A DNA stretch of 64,000 nt from CAIKMD01 sp036501365 (GTDB taxonomy: Bacteria; Pseudomonadota; Alphaproteobacteria; ATCC43930; CGMCC-115725): contig DASYAL010000074.1 of the NCBI GenBank assembly GCA_036501365.1, positions 167,691-231,690 on the forward strand, written 5' to 3'. Numbering within the stretch: the stretch's first letter is position 1; each line of letters begins with the position of its first letter. Made by a program: the position numbers and the translations under genes. Positions 7,715-16,218 of this stretch are shown here, piece after piece. The notes below the pieces were generated by a model. That model did not search any database. It saw nothing but the letters and a program-made list of their open reading frames with translations, and was not told where the DNA came from.

Positions 7715-8955
7715 TCATAACGGAGCGCTTCGACCGGATCGAGCTGTGCCGCGCGCCAGGACGGATAGATCGTCGCCAGGAACGACAGACCGAAGGCCAT
7801 GCCGACGACCGCGCCGACCTCATAAGGATCGACGCGCGCGGGAATCTGGGTGAGGAAATAAATCTCGGCCGAGAACAGGTCGGTGCCGATGATCGCTTGG
7901 ATGAGGCGCCGGATCGCCTCGATATGCTCGGCGAATTCGACGCCAAGGACGAAACCGAGGAAGGTGCCGACAATGCCGACGCTGGCGCCGGCGAGGATGA
8001 AAATGCGCAGGATCATGCCGCGCGTCGCGCCCATGGTTCTGAGGATGGCGATGTCGCGCCCCTTGTCCTTCACCAGCATGATCATGCTCGAGACGATGTT
8101 GAACGCCGCGACGAGGATGATCAGCGTCAGGATCAGGAACATGACGTTGCGCTCGACCTCGACGGCGTTGAAGAAGCTGAGATTGCTCTGCTGCCAGTCG
8201 AAGAGCTGTACCTTGCCGCCGAGCGCGTCGTTGATCTCGCGGTCATAGGCGCGGACATTGTCGGCGTCCTTGACCATCACCTCGAGGCTGGTCACCGCCT
8301 TGTCGATGTTGAAATAAGTCTGCGCCGTGTCCATCGGCATAAAGACGACGGAATTGTCGAATTCGTACATGCCGACATTGAAGGTGCCGACGACCGTATA
8401 GCTCTTGATCCGCGGCACCGTGCCGAAGACCGTCGCCGAGCCCTGCGGCGAGATCAGGGTGATCGAGCCGCCCGGCTTGATACCGAGGCTTTGCGCCAGG
8501 CGATAGCCGACGATCACGCTGTTGCCGCTGAAGTTCTGCAGCGCGCCCTCGGAAAGATGGCTGCCGATCAGCGGCTGTGCCTTGAGGTCGGCGGCGGTGA
8601 AGCCGCGCACCAGCGCGCCGCCCGACTGCGATCCCGCCGTCGCCATCACCTGCCCTTCGATCGTCGGCGTCACCGAGACGATGCCCTGCAGCTTCCGGAT
8701 CTGCGCGGCGAGATCGTCGTACTCGGTCAGCGCGCCGTGTTGGGCGTAGACGTTGATATGGCCGTTGAAACCGAGGATGCGGCCCAGGAGCTCGGCGCGG
8801 AACCCGTTCATCACCGCCATGGTCACGATGAGGGTCGCGACGCCGAGGGCGATGCCGGTCAGCGAGAAGATCGCGATCACCGAGATGAAGCCTTCCTGGC
8901 GGCGCGCGCGCAGGTAGCGGAAGGCGATCATGCGCTCGAGCGCACCGAAGGCCAT
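7711..8955 (-). CDS. lolC: Lipoprotein-releasing ABC transporter, permease subunit (LolC/E)
   Basis: A 414-residue inner-membrane permease of the lipoprotein-release system. One N-terminal membrane segment follows RYLRARRQEGFISVIAIFSL, then a large periplasmic domain (about 50-265), and three C-terminal membrane segments (about 270-400). This is the FtsX-like topology of LolC/LolE. Only one permease gene is present, as in many alphaproteobacteria where a single LolC/E homologue is thought to form a homodimer. The ATG abuts the proS stop (TGA then ATG with no gap), and the 3' end overlaps lolD, so the three genes are almost certainly one transcript. Confidence 0.93.
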   Translation of the reverse strand: MAFGALERMIAFRYLRARRQEGFISVIAIFSLTGIALGVATLIVTMAVMNGFRAELLGRILGFNGHINVYAQHGALTEYDDLAAQIRKLQGIVSVTPTIEGQVMATAGSQSGGALVRGFTAADLKAQPLIGSHLSEGALQNFSGNSVIVGYRLAQSLGIKPGGSITLISPQGSATVFGTVPRIKSYTVVGTFNVGMYEFDNSVVFMPMDTAQTYFNIDKAVTSLEVMVKDADNVRAYDREINDALGGKVQLFDWQQSNLSFFNAVEVERNVMFLILTLIILVAAFNIVSSMIMLVKDKGRDIAILRTMGATRGMILRIFILAGASVGIVGTFLGFVLGVEFAEHIEAIRRLIQAIIGTDLFSAEIYFLTQIPARVDPYEVGAVVGMAFGLSFLATIYPSWRAAQLDPVEALRYE

Positions 8956-10266
8956 TCAGACGCCCGCCAGCAGATTGAGCGCCGCGTCGGGTGCGAGCTC
9001 GCGGCGCTCGCCGCTCTTGCGGTTTTTCACCTCGACGAGATTGTTGGCGAGGCTGCGCGGGCCCACCACGAGCTGCCAGGGCAGGCCGATCAGATCCATC
9101 GCCGCGAATTTCGCGCCGGCGGATTCGTTGCGGTCGTCGTAGAGCACGTCGATGCTGGCTGTCTGCAGCTTGTCGTAGAGATCGTCGCAGGCGGCGCGGC
9201 ATTTGGCGTCGGCCGCGCGCAGATTGACGAGCCCGACCGCGAAGGGCGCGACGCTCGCCGGCCAGATGATGCCGGCATCGTCGTGGCTTGCCTCGATGAG
9301 GGCGCCGACGAGGCGCGAGACGCCGATGCCGTAAGAGCCCATCTCGAGCGCTACCGGCGCGCCATCCGGCCCGGCGACCACCGCGTTCATCGGCTTCGAA
9401 TAGAGGGTGCCGAAATAGAAGATCTGGCCGACTTCGATGCCGCGCCTCTCGCAACGCCGCTCTTCCGGCACGCGGGCCTCGAACTCGGCCTTGTCGTGCT
9501 TTTCGTCGGTCGCGGCATACCAGCCCGCGATATAGTCCTGCACCTGCGGCGAGGCCGGATCGATGCTGTTCTCGTCGAGCTTGACGACATCGCTGTCGTA
9601 ATAGAGGCCGCTCTCGCCGGTATCGGCCTGAACGTGGAATTCGTGGCTGAGATCGCCGCCGATCGGGCCGGTATCGGCGCGCACCGGGATCGGCGTCAGC
9701 CCCATGCGCTTGAAGGTCTTCATATAGGCGGCGAACATCTTGAAATAGGATGCGACCGCACCCGCCTTGTCGAGATCGAAGGAATAGGCGTCCTTCATCA
9801 GAAATTCGCGTCCGCGCATGACGCCGAAACGCGGCCGCACCTCGTCGCGGAACTTCCACTGGATGTGATAGAGCGTCTTCGGCACGTCGCGATAGGTTTT
9901 GACGGATTGGCGGAAGATGTCGGTGATGAGCTCTTCGTTGGTCGGGCCATAGAGCATGTCGCGCTCATGCCGGTCGCGAATGCGCAGCATCTCCTTGCCA
10001 TAGACCTCGTAACGTCCGCTCTCGCGCCAAAGTTCCGCCGGCTGCAAGGTCGGCATCAGCAGCTCTTGCGCGCCCGCCGCGTCCTGCTCCTCGCGCACGA
10101 TCTGCTCGACCTTCCTGAGCACGCGCAGGCCGAGCGGCAGCCAGGAATAGATGCCGGCGGCGGATTGCCGAATCATCCCGGCGCGCAGCATCAAGCGATG
10201 CGAGACGATTTGCGCCTCAGCCGGATTCTCTTTCAGAAGCGGCAGGAAATAGACCGAAAGGCGCAA
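8956..10266 (-). CDS. proS: Prolyl-tRNA synthetase (short alphaproteobacterial form)
   Basis: Class II synthetase charging tRNA-Pro. The opening RLSVYFLPLLKENPAEA, then RHERDMLYGPTNEE and WKFRDEVRPRFGVMRGREF (motif 2 region) are diagnostic. At 436 residues it matches the compact alphaproteobacterial form, which lacks most of the roughly 180-residue editing insertion of the E. coli enzyme; any clearance of Ala-tRNA-Pro must then come from a separate protein. The start codon is TTG 10266, supported by GAGGAT upstream and by the family N-terminus. It is followed without a gap by lolC. Confidence 0.95.
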   Translation of the reverse strand: MRLSVYFLPLLKENPAEAQIVSHRLMLRAGMIRQSAAGIYSWLPLGLRVLRKVEQIVREEQDAAGAQELLMPTLQPAELWRESGRYEVYGKEMLRIRDRHERDMLYGPTNEELITDIFRQSVKTYRDVPKTLYHIQWKFRDEVRPRFGVMRGREFLMKDAYSFDLDKAGAVASYFKMFAAYMKTFKRMGLTPIPVRADTGPIGGDLSHEFHVQADTGESGLYYDSDVVKLDENSIDPASPQVQDYIAGWYAATDEKHDKAEFEARVPEERRCERRGIEVGQIFYFGTLYSKPMNAVVAGPDGAPVALEMGSYGIGVSRLVGALIEASHDDAGIIWPASVAPFAVGLVNLRAADAKCRAACDDLYDKLQTASIDVLYDDRNESAGAKFAAMDLIGLPWQLVVGPRSLANNLVEVKNRKSGERRELAPDAALNLLAGV

Positions 10267-10344
10267 GGGGTTATCCTCGATGTAACCGACGGAATTTAGG
10301 AAACCGCGCCGCCGCTGTCCAACGTGGGACCTTGCTGTCGTCGT

Positions 10345-10785
10345 TTAATGCTTCGCGTTGCGGCACGCTTCGGCGATCGCCGTGCTTTGGTCCGCGTTCA
10401 GAGGCTGGCCGTTGAAATAGGCCTGATTACCGCGCACCGTGACATAGCCGAGGATCGCCTTGCCCGAGGTTCCCGGCGGCAGCTTGAAACTCCCCTTGAA
10501 ACGCTTGTCGATCTCAATCGGGAAATTGTCGACGGTCGGCGATGGCGCGCTCGACGACGGCAGGTCGGCGGACGTGACGGCATGGCCGTTGGCGTCGACG
10601 CCGGGCTGATAGTCGGCGCCCGGCACGGCGGGTTTGGCGGCGGCAAGCTCAGCGCAGGTCTGCGACGAGATCACCAGCGCGCCGTTCGGGGCCTGCGCCA
10701 CGCCGCTAGGCGGCGGCGTCGGGACGTTGTCCGCCAACGCCCGCACAGCGAGTATCGTCAAACCGAAAACAAGCGCGAATCGCAT
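10345..10785 (-). CDS. Small exported protein of unknown function
   Basis: A 146-residue protein with a clear Sec signal peptide (RFALVFGLTILAVRALA, cleavage near residue 18). The mature part is Pro/Ala-rich at first, then soluble, with a single Cys44 and another Cys near the C-terminus (EACRNAKH), which could form a disulfide in the periplasm. I do not recognise a family. It lies 78 bases upstream of proS on the same strand and diverges from the purine permease. It is not part of the usual DUF1467-proS neighbourhood, so it probably belongs to the accessory insertion there. Confidence 0.6.
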   Translation of the reverse strand: MRFALVFGLTILAVRALADNVPTPPPSGVAQAPNGALVISSQTCAELAAAKPAVPGADYQPGVDANGHAVTSADLPSSSAPSPTVDNFPIEIDKRFKGSFKLPPGTSGKAILGYVTVRGNQAYFNGQPLNADQSTAIAEACRNAKH

Positions 10786-10861
10786 CGCGAAACACTAGCC
10801 GAAAGCACGCCGCTCGGCCAAGATGCGCCTCGGGGATTCGGCACGTTCATCGGGGGGACTC

Positions 10862-12151
10862 ATGCTCGAGCGCTTTTTCCAGCTCCGCGCCCATGGCACG
10901 ACGGTGCGCATCGAGGTGCTGGCCGGTTGCACCACCTTTCTCACCATGGCCTACATCATGTTCGTCAATCCGCTGATCCTCAGCGATGCCGGCATGGATC
11001 GCGGCGCGGTCTTCGTCGCGACCTGCATCGGCACCGCGATCGGCACGCTGATCATGGGCCTCTACGCCAATTATCCGCTCGCCCTGGCGCCAGGCATGGG
11101 CCTCAACGCCTATTTCACCTACGGCGTCGTCAAGGGCATGCATTATTCCTGGGAGGTCGCGCTCGGCGCGGTCCTGATTTCGGGCGTGCTGTTCCTGATC
11201 CTCAGTCTCTTGAAGTTGCGCGAATGGATCGTCGATTCGATCCCACAATCCCTGAAGATGGCAATCTCGGCCGGCATCGGCCTCTTCCTCGGCATCATCG
11301 CGTTGCACAATGCCGGCATCGTCACCGGCTCGCCCGACACGCTCGTCACCCTGGGCGATATGAAAGCGCCGGGGACGATCCTCGCCGCGTGCGGCTTCCT
11401 CGCCATCGTCGCACTCGACGCGCGCAAGGTGCCGGGCGCGATCATCATCTCGGTGCTGGCCGTCACCGCGATCGGCGTCGCGCTCGGCGTCTCGCCTTTC
11501 GAAGGCATCGCCTCGGCACCGCCGAGCCTCGCGCCGACCTTCCTGAAGCTCGACCTCAAAGGCGCGCTCGACGCCGGGCTCATCACGATCGTCTTCGCCT
11601 TCTTCTTCGTCGATCTTTTCGACAATACCGGCACGCTGGTCGGCGTTGCTTATCGCGCCGGCCTCATCGCCAAGGACGGCAAGATCCCGCGGCTCAATCG
11701 CGTCTTCATCGCCGATTCGACGGCGACGATCTGCGGCTCGTTGCTCGGCACCACCACGGTCACGAGCTACATCGAGAGTGCCGCGGGCGTGCGCGCCGGC
11801 GGCCGCACCGGCCTCGTCGGGGTGGTGGTCGCGATCCTCTTTCTCTTGAGCCTCTTCCTCTCGCCGCTGGCCGGTTCGGTGGCCGCCTATGCCACGGCGC
11901 CGGCGCTGCTCTATGTCGCCTGCCTGATGACACGCGGCCTCGCCGAGATCGACTGGGAGGACCCGACCGAATACGCCCCCGCCGTCATTACCGCGATCGC
12001 CATGCCGTTGACCTATTCCATCGCCACCGGCATCGCCTTTGGCTTCATCGCTTATGCGGTGGTCAAGCTGTTCTCGGGAAAGGCGCGCGATGTTAGCCCT
12101 GCTTTGGCGATCCTGGCGGTACTCTTTCTCGTGAAATTTTCGGTTTTGTAA
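10862..12151 (+). CDS. NCS2-family guanine/hypoxanthine-type permease (AzgA-like)
   Basis: A 429-residue multi-span inner-membrane transporter of the AzgA/PbuG branch of NCS2, which takes up guanine, hypoxanthine or adenine by proton symport. Typical motifs are AGCTTFLTMAYIMFVNP near the start, ALAPGMGLNAYFTY (about 78-91) and LFDNTGTLVGVA (about 252-263). I chose ATG 10862 because GGGGGGA lies just before it; upstream in-frame codons lack a ribosome site. No purine riboswitch fold was apparent upstream. A hairpin-rich spacer ending in a terminator follows. Confidence 0.9.
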   Translation: MLERFFQLRAHGTTVRIEVLAGCTTFLTMAYIMFVNPLILSDAGMDRGAVFVATCIGTAIGTLIMGLYANYPLALAPGMGLNAYFTYGVVKGMHYSWEVALGAVLISGVLFLILSLLKLREWIVDSIPQSLKMAISAGIGLFLGIIALHNAGIVTGSPDTLVTLGDMKAPGTILAACGFLAIVALDARKVPGAIIISVLAVTAIGVALGVSPFEGIASAPPSLAPTFLKLDLKGALDAGLITIVFAFFFVDLFDNTGTLVGVAYRAGLIAKDGKIPRLNRVFIADSTATICGSLLGTTTVTSYIESAAGVRAGGRTGLVGVVVAILFLLSLFLSPLAGSVAAYATAPALLYVACLMTRGLAEIDWEDPTEYAPAVITAIAMPLTYSIATGIAFGFIAYAVVKLFSGKARDVSPALAILAVLFLVKFSVL

Positions 12152-12267
12152 GGAGAAGCGGGTTTTCCGCTAGAATTTAGGTGACCTAAGCCGCCGTTTT
12201 TCATACACTCGTTTCGGCTTTCTCGGTTTCTGCGCAAGAAAGCGACCGATCCAAGTTTAGGGAGGAA

Positions 12268-12287
12268 AAGCCGTTAACGAACGGCTT
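12268..12287. repeat. Perfect 8-bp inverted repeat in the spacer after the purine permease
   Basis: AAGCCGTT and AACGGCTT are separated by AACG, giving an 8-bp stem with a 4-base loop. The spacer 12152-12469 (about 320 bp) otherwise holds no gene I can support: it contains this hairpin, the terminator at 12340-12372 and the promoter region of the methyltransferase gene. Confidence 0.5.
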
Positions 12288-12339
12288 GGGGATTCAACCC
12301 TTTCGAAGAAGCCGCTTAGGCGAAATGACAGCTGGCTAG

Positions 12340-12372
12340 GGCAAGATCACAGCGATCTTGCCTTATTTTTTT
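12340..12372 (+). terminator. Intrinsic terminator
   Basis: GGCAAGATC pairs with GATCTTGCC around a 5-base loop (9-bp stem), followed by TTATTTTTTT. It would end transcription from the purine permease gene or from a small RNA encoded in the spacer. Confidence 0.8.
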
Positions 12373-12469
12373 GCCTGTATTGGCCCTGTGCGACTAAGAC
12401 CGGATCGATTACTTTGGCGCTGTGTCGCTGCTTTCGCCCTATTCTCCGGTGACTTCGCCAAATCCGAAT

Positions 12470-13207
12470 ATGTCCGACGATACCGTCCTCTGCCCGGCCT
12501 GCGCCCAGACATCGGCACGACCGGCCTTCGTCAAATCAGGGTATCCGTTCCGCCGCTGCGCCGCCTGCGGCTTCCTGTTCGCCTCGCCCTATCCGAGCGC
12601 CGAGCAGCTCGCTGCCTATTACAACGACGCCTCGCGCACCCCGACCGAGGACCATTTCAACAAGGCGGCATCGCGCCGCCGGCGTGCGTTCCTGCGTGCG
12701 CTGCGCTTCCTGCGCTATGTCGTCCCCGGCCGCAGCGTGCTCGATCTCGGCTGCGGCGGCGGTTTCATGGTCGAAGCCTTCGGCCGGTTGGGCGCGCGCG
12801 CCGGCGGCCTCGATATCAGCGCCGGCGCCATCGCCTATGCGCGCAAGCATTTCCCGCGCGGCACGTTCTATTGCGAGCCGATGGAGACCTTCCGCGCCCG
12901 CGGCCTACAATTCGATTTCGTATTCTCGTCCGAGGTCTTGGAGCACGTGCCGGGACCGGACGAGCTGCTGGCGAGTTTCGCCGCCGTGACCAAGCCGGGC
13001 GGCCACCTCTTTGTCGCCTCGCCCGATGCGGGCCATCCGCTGGTGCCGGCGAACATCGCCGACTGGGATCAGGTCGCACCGCCCGAGCATATCCAGCTCT
13101 TCAACCGCGAGAATGCGCGCATCCTCTTCGCGCGCTTTGGCTTCGAACTCGCGAAGGCCTATCCCAACAAGAAGCCCGGCCTGTCGCTGCTGTTCAAGCG
13201 GATTTAG
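12470..13207 (+). CDS. Zinc-ribbon SAM-dependent methyltransferase
   Basis: About 245 residues. An N-terminal zinc ribbon (CPAC at 8-11, CAAC at 30-33) precedes a class I methyltransferase fold with VLDLGCGGGF as the SAM-binding loop, SSEVLEHVP as motif IV region, and KPGG. This layout is common in methyltransferases near sugar or polyketide tailoring genes, but none are nearby, so the substrate cannot be named. A GTG at 12422 would add 16 residues; I prefer ATG 12470, next to the conserved zinc ribbon, although neither start has a strong ribosome site. Confidence 0.8.
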   Translation: MSDDTVLCPACAQTSARPAFVKSGYPFRRCAACGFLFASPYPSAEQLAAYYNDASRTPTEDHFNKAASRRRRAFLRALRFLRYVVPGRSVLDLGCGGGFMVEAFGRLGARAGGLDISAGAIAYARKHFPRGTFYCEPMETFRARGLQFDFVFSSEVLEHVPGPDELLASFAAVTKPGGHLFVASPDAGHPLVPANIADWDQVAPPEHIQLFNRENARILFARFGFELAKAYPNKKPGLSLLFKRI

Positions 13208-13325
13208 CTAGCACAGGTGGGACCGAATCTTCAGGTCGTCGACCCGTTCAGGCGCTCTTCGCGCATGAACCCGAAGGGGCCGCGCGTCGCAGCGCGGCCG
13301 GGTCGACCGTCGTGCGAAGCCACTC

Positions 13326-13925
13326 TTAAAGATGCTTCGCAAGACGCCGGCGTCCTGAAGATTCGGACGCCGGCTTTGCTGCGCTCGTCTTGCTCGCCCA
13401 GGGCGGGCTCAGCTTCGCGATCCGCCCATGCACCGGGCAGCTCGGCACATGCGCACCCTTCAGATAGCCGAGGCTCATCAGGAACTCGCCGACGATCTCG
13501 CCGCCGGTAAAGCGGAAGGTGTCACGGAAGAGCTTCACCCAACGCTCCTTGGAGCGCGGGTGATGCGCATCGAGCCAGGCGGCGAAGGAGCCATGGCTTT
13601 GGCGGATGGCCTTTAGCCGCTTGGCGTTCTCGATCACCGCCTCGATCTTCAAGCGGTTACGGATGATGCCGGAATCGGCCATCAGCCGCTTCACGTCGCG
13701 CGGGGTGAAGGCCGCGATCTTGTCGATGTCGAAACCGCGGAAGGCAGCGTTGAAGGCGGCGCGTTTCTTCAGCACCGTCAGCCAGGAGAGGCCGGCCTGG
13801 TTGATCTCGAGGGCCAAGCGCTCGAACAGCACGGCATCCTCGCGCGCCGGGAAGCCATATTCACTTCCGTGATAGTCGCCGTGGAAAGGATGGCCGGGCG
13901 CGAGCCGGCAATACGCGGCGCTCAT
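13326..13925 (-). CDS. tag: DNA-3-methyladenine glycosylase I family protein
   Basis: A 199-residue Tag-type glycosylase that removes alkylated purines such as 3-methyladenine in base-excision repair. Family hallmarks are DYHGSEYGFP near the N-terminus, EINQAGLSWLTVLKKR (about 44-59) and the helix-hairpin-helix region with DSGIIRNRLKI. Cys6, His15 and the C-terminal HVPSCPVH could provide the zinc site. I start it at ATG 13925; the longer open frame only reads through the neighbouring DUF1467 gene. The last 17 codons overlap a strong inverted repeat, so the tail is probably poorly conserved. It sits next to DUF1467, outside the usual order. Confidence 0.82.
   Translation of the reverse strand: MSAAYCRLAPGHPFHGDYHGSEYGFPAREDAVLFERLALEINQAGLSWLTVLKKRAAFNAAFRGFDIDKIAAFTPRDVKRLMADSGIIRNRLKIEAVIENAKRLKAIRQSHGSFAAWLDAHHPRSKERWVKLFRDTFRFTGGEIVGEFLMSLGYLKGAHVPSCPVHGRIAKLSPPWASKTSAAKPASESSGRRRLAKHL
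13346..13374. repeat. 10-bp inverted repeat at the 3' end of tag
   Basis: GCCGGCGTCC and GGACGCCGGC form a perfect 10-bp stem with a 9-base loop, followed on the plus strand by TTTGCT. It lies within the last codons of tag and could end plus-strand transcription from the convergent methyltransferase gene. Confidence 0.5.
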
Positions 13926-13930
13926 CGTCG

Positions 13931-14164
13931 CTAGGATCGCAGATTGACGAGGCCGAAGCGGATGACCGCATACATGATCAGCCACAGGATCGCGGCGATG
14001 ATACTGGTCATGCCGACTTTGAACCACAGCCGCGGATTGGCCGGCGCGCCGGCGGCATGAGCGAGATCGCCTTGTTCCGCCGGCTTCACGCCCCAAGGCA
14101 GTACGGCGAAGAGCGCGAGCCACCAGATCACGATATACATGGCGACGCCGACAAACCAACTCAT
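13931..14164 (-). CDS. DUF1467 family small membrane protein
   Basis: A 77-residue protein with two membrane helices (about 3-24 and 50-72), separated by a short loop containing WGVKPAEQGD. This is the alphaproteobacterial DUF1467 family, whose function is not known. It directly follows mce, 4 bases after its stop. In relatives the order mce-DUF1467-proS is common; here the Tag, methyltransferase, purine permease and small secreted protein genes lie between DUF1467 and proS. Confidence 0.85.
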   Translation of the reverse strand: MSWFVGVAMYIVIWWLALFAVLPWGVKPAEQGDLAHAAGAPANPRLWFKVGMTSIIAAILWLIMYAVIRFGLVNLRS

Positions 14165-14168
14165 GAAC

Positions 14169-14573
<405 letters not shown>

Positions 14574-14616
14574 GTGACCGGTTTTAGCGCAGCGCGCGGA
14601 TGCCTAGAAGCGACAT

Positions 14617-16191
14617 TCAGTCGCCGGCAATCGGCCGGCTTGCCTCGCTCGGCAAAGGTTGACGCACCGGACTCAGCCCCGCGGGGATACGCAAGGCGAG
14701 GCCCAGCAAGACGATCGTCAGCACGCCGGCGATTAAATAGACGTTATGAATCGCGGCGGCGATGGCATCGGATAGCCGCAAGGTCTCGACGGCGCCGAGC
14801 GTCGCGCGGGTCGCCGGCTCCAAGAGGCGGTTGATCGCATCGTCGGCGCCCGCGATCCGCTGGCCGACGACGAAATTGAACACCGCGCCGAAGATCGCCG
14901 TGCCGACCGCCTGGCCGACGGTGCGCAGGAACATGTTCGCCGAGGTCGCGGCCCCCCGCTCGCTCCAGCCGACGCTGGTCTGCACCGCGACGACGAAGGT
15001 GGTGTTGCTAAAGCCCATGCCGAGGCCGAGCACCGCGGCGGCGAAAGCCGCCCAGGCCGGACCGTTGGCCGGCGTCGCGGTCAAGAGCAGCGCCGCGCCG
15101 GCGACCATGATCACCCCGCCCCAGAGCGCCGCCGCGCGGTAGGAGATGCGCACCATCAACCGGCCGGCGCCGAACGTGCCGAAGGTCCAGAGCACCGAGG
15201 CCGCGCCGAGTGCCAGGCCCGCGACCGCCGGACTCGCGCCCATCGCGCCCTGCACATAGGTCGGCAGGAAGGCGCCGTTGCACATCATCAGCGCGCCGAT
15301 CGCAAAGGAGCCGATATTGCCGAGAACGATGATCGGCAGCCGCCACAGCCGGAACGGCACGATCGGCTCGCGGATGCGCGCTTCCTGCCAAACGAGGGCG
15401 GCGAGCGCCGCGACGGCGAGTGCGCTCAGGCCGATCAGCATCTCGCTGTCGAGGTTGCGTGCCTGCACCAGCACGACCATCAGCGCGCCGATGCCGATCA
15501 TCAGCAATACGGCGCCGAGATAATCGATCTCGTGGCGTTGCGGCGCGATCCGCTCCTTGAGGAAGATCGCGAGCATCGCCATGGTGGCGATGCTGACCGG
15601 AATGTTGATCCAGAACACCAGCGCCCAATGCAAGTGCTCGACGATGAAGCCGCCGAGCACCGGTCCGGCGATCGCCGAGGTGCCGAACACCGCCGAGAGG
15701 TAGCCCTGCACCATCGCCCGCTCTTTCGGCGGGTAGACGTCACCGAGGATGGTCCAGGCGATCGGCTGGATCGCGCCGGAGCCGAAGCCCTGAATGGTCC
15801 GGAGCGCGATCAGCGGCACCATGCCCCAGGCAAAGCCGCAAGCGGTCGAGGCCAAGAGGAACATGGTCGCGCCGACGATGAAGACGCGCTTGCGGCCATA
15901 GACATCGGCCAAGCGCCCGTAGATCGGCGTCGCGGCGGCCTGCGCCAGCAGATAAGACGCGAAGACCCAGCTGAAGAGGTGGAAGCCGCCGAGATCGGCG
16001 ACGATGGTCGGCATCGCGGTGCCAACGATGGTCGCTTCGACCGCCGCCATGAACTGCGCCATCATGCAGGCGGCGAGGATATAGCCGCGCCCGCGCGGCG
16101 CGGCGGCGCTCTCCTCGCTCGAAGCTAGGCTCTTGTCCACGTCACGCAGGCTAGCGAGCGCTCGCGGCAGAGACCAATGCGTCTCGCGCAT
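14617..16191 (-). CDS. MFS drug efflux transporter, DHA2 (EmrB/QacA) family
   Basis: A 524-residue protein with about 14 membrane helices. It has AVEATIVGTAMPTIVADLG in helix 1, the MFS loop GRLADVYGRKRVF between helices 2 and 3, and the antiporter-type segment GPVLGGFIVEHLHW in helix 5. The family exports hydrophobic drugs in exchange for protons; no substrate can be assigned. The N-terminus before residue 35 is poorly conserved, so the true start may be further in. It lies between rnj (27 bases upstream) and mce, interrupting a usual gene pairing. Confidence 0.88.
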   Translation of the reverse strand: MRETHWSLPRALASLRDVDKSLASSEESAAAPRGRGYILAACMMAQFMAAVEATIVGTAMPTIVADLGGFHLFSWVFASYLLAQAAATPIYGRLADVYGRKRVFIVGATMFLLASTACGFAWGMVPLIALRTIQGFGSGAIQPIAWTILGDVYPPKERAMVQGYLSAVFGTSAIAGPVLGGFIVEHLHWALVFWINIPVSIATMAMLAIFLKERIAPQRHEIDYLGAVLLMIGIGALMVVLVQARNLDSEMLIGLSALAVAALAALVWQEARIREPIVPFRLWRLPIIVLGNIGSFAIGALMMCNGAFLPTYVQGAMGASPAVAGLALGAASVLWTFGTFGAGRLMVRISYRAAALWGGVIMVAGAALLLTATPANGPAWAAFAAAVLGLGMGFSNTTFVVAVQTSVGWSERGAATSANMFLRTVGQAVGTAIFGAVFNFVVGQRIAGADDAINRLLEPATRATLGAVETLRLSDAIAAAIHNVYLIAGVLTIVLLGLALRIPAGLSPVRQPLPSEASRPIAGD

Positions 16192-16218
16192 GGCCGGAAG
16201 CCACCGGCGCGAGAACCT

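Noticed and set aside
7897..10299. Long open frames opposite lolC/proS, and similar ones opposite dnaE, lon, clpX and rnj
   Set aside because: Same antisense artefact: charged repetitive translations with no ribosome site or recognisable motif, while the opposite strand encodes well-known proteins.
10786..10861. Purine riboswitch before the NCS2 permease
   Set aside because: The 76-base leader is too short and shows no three-way-junction pattern.
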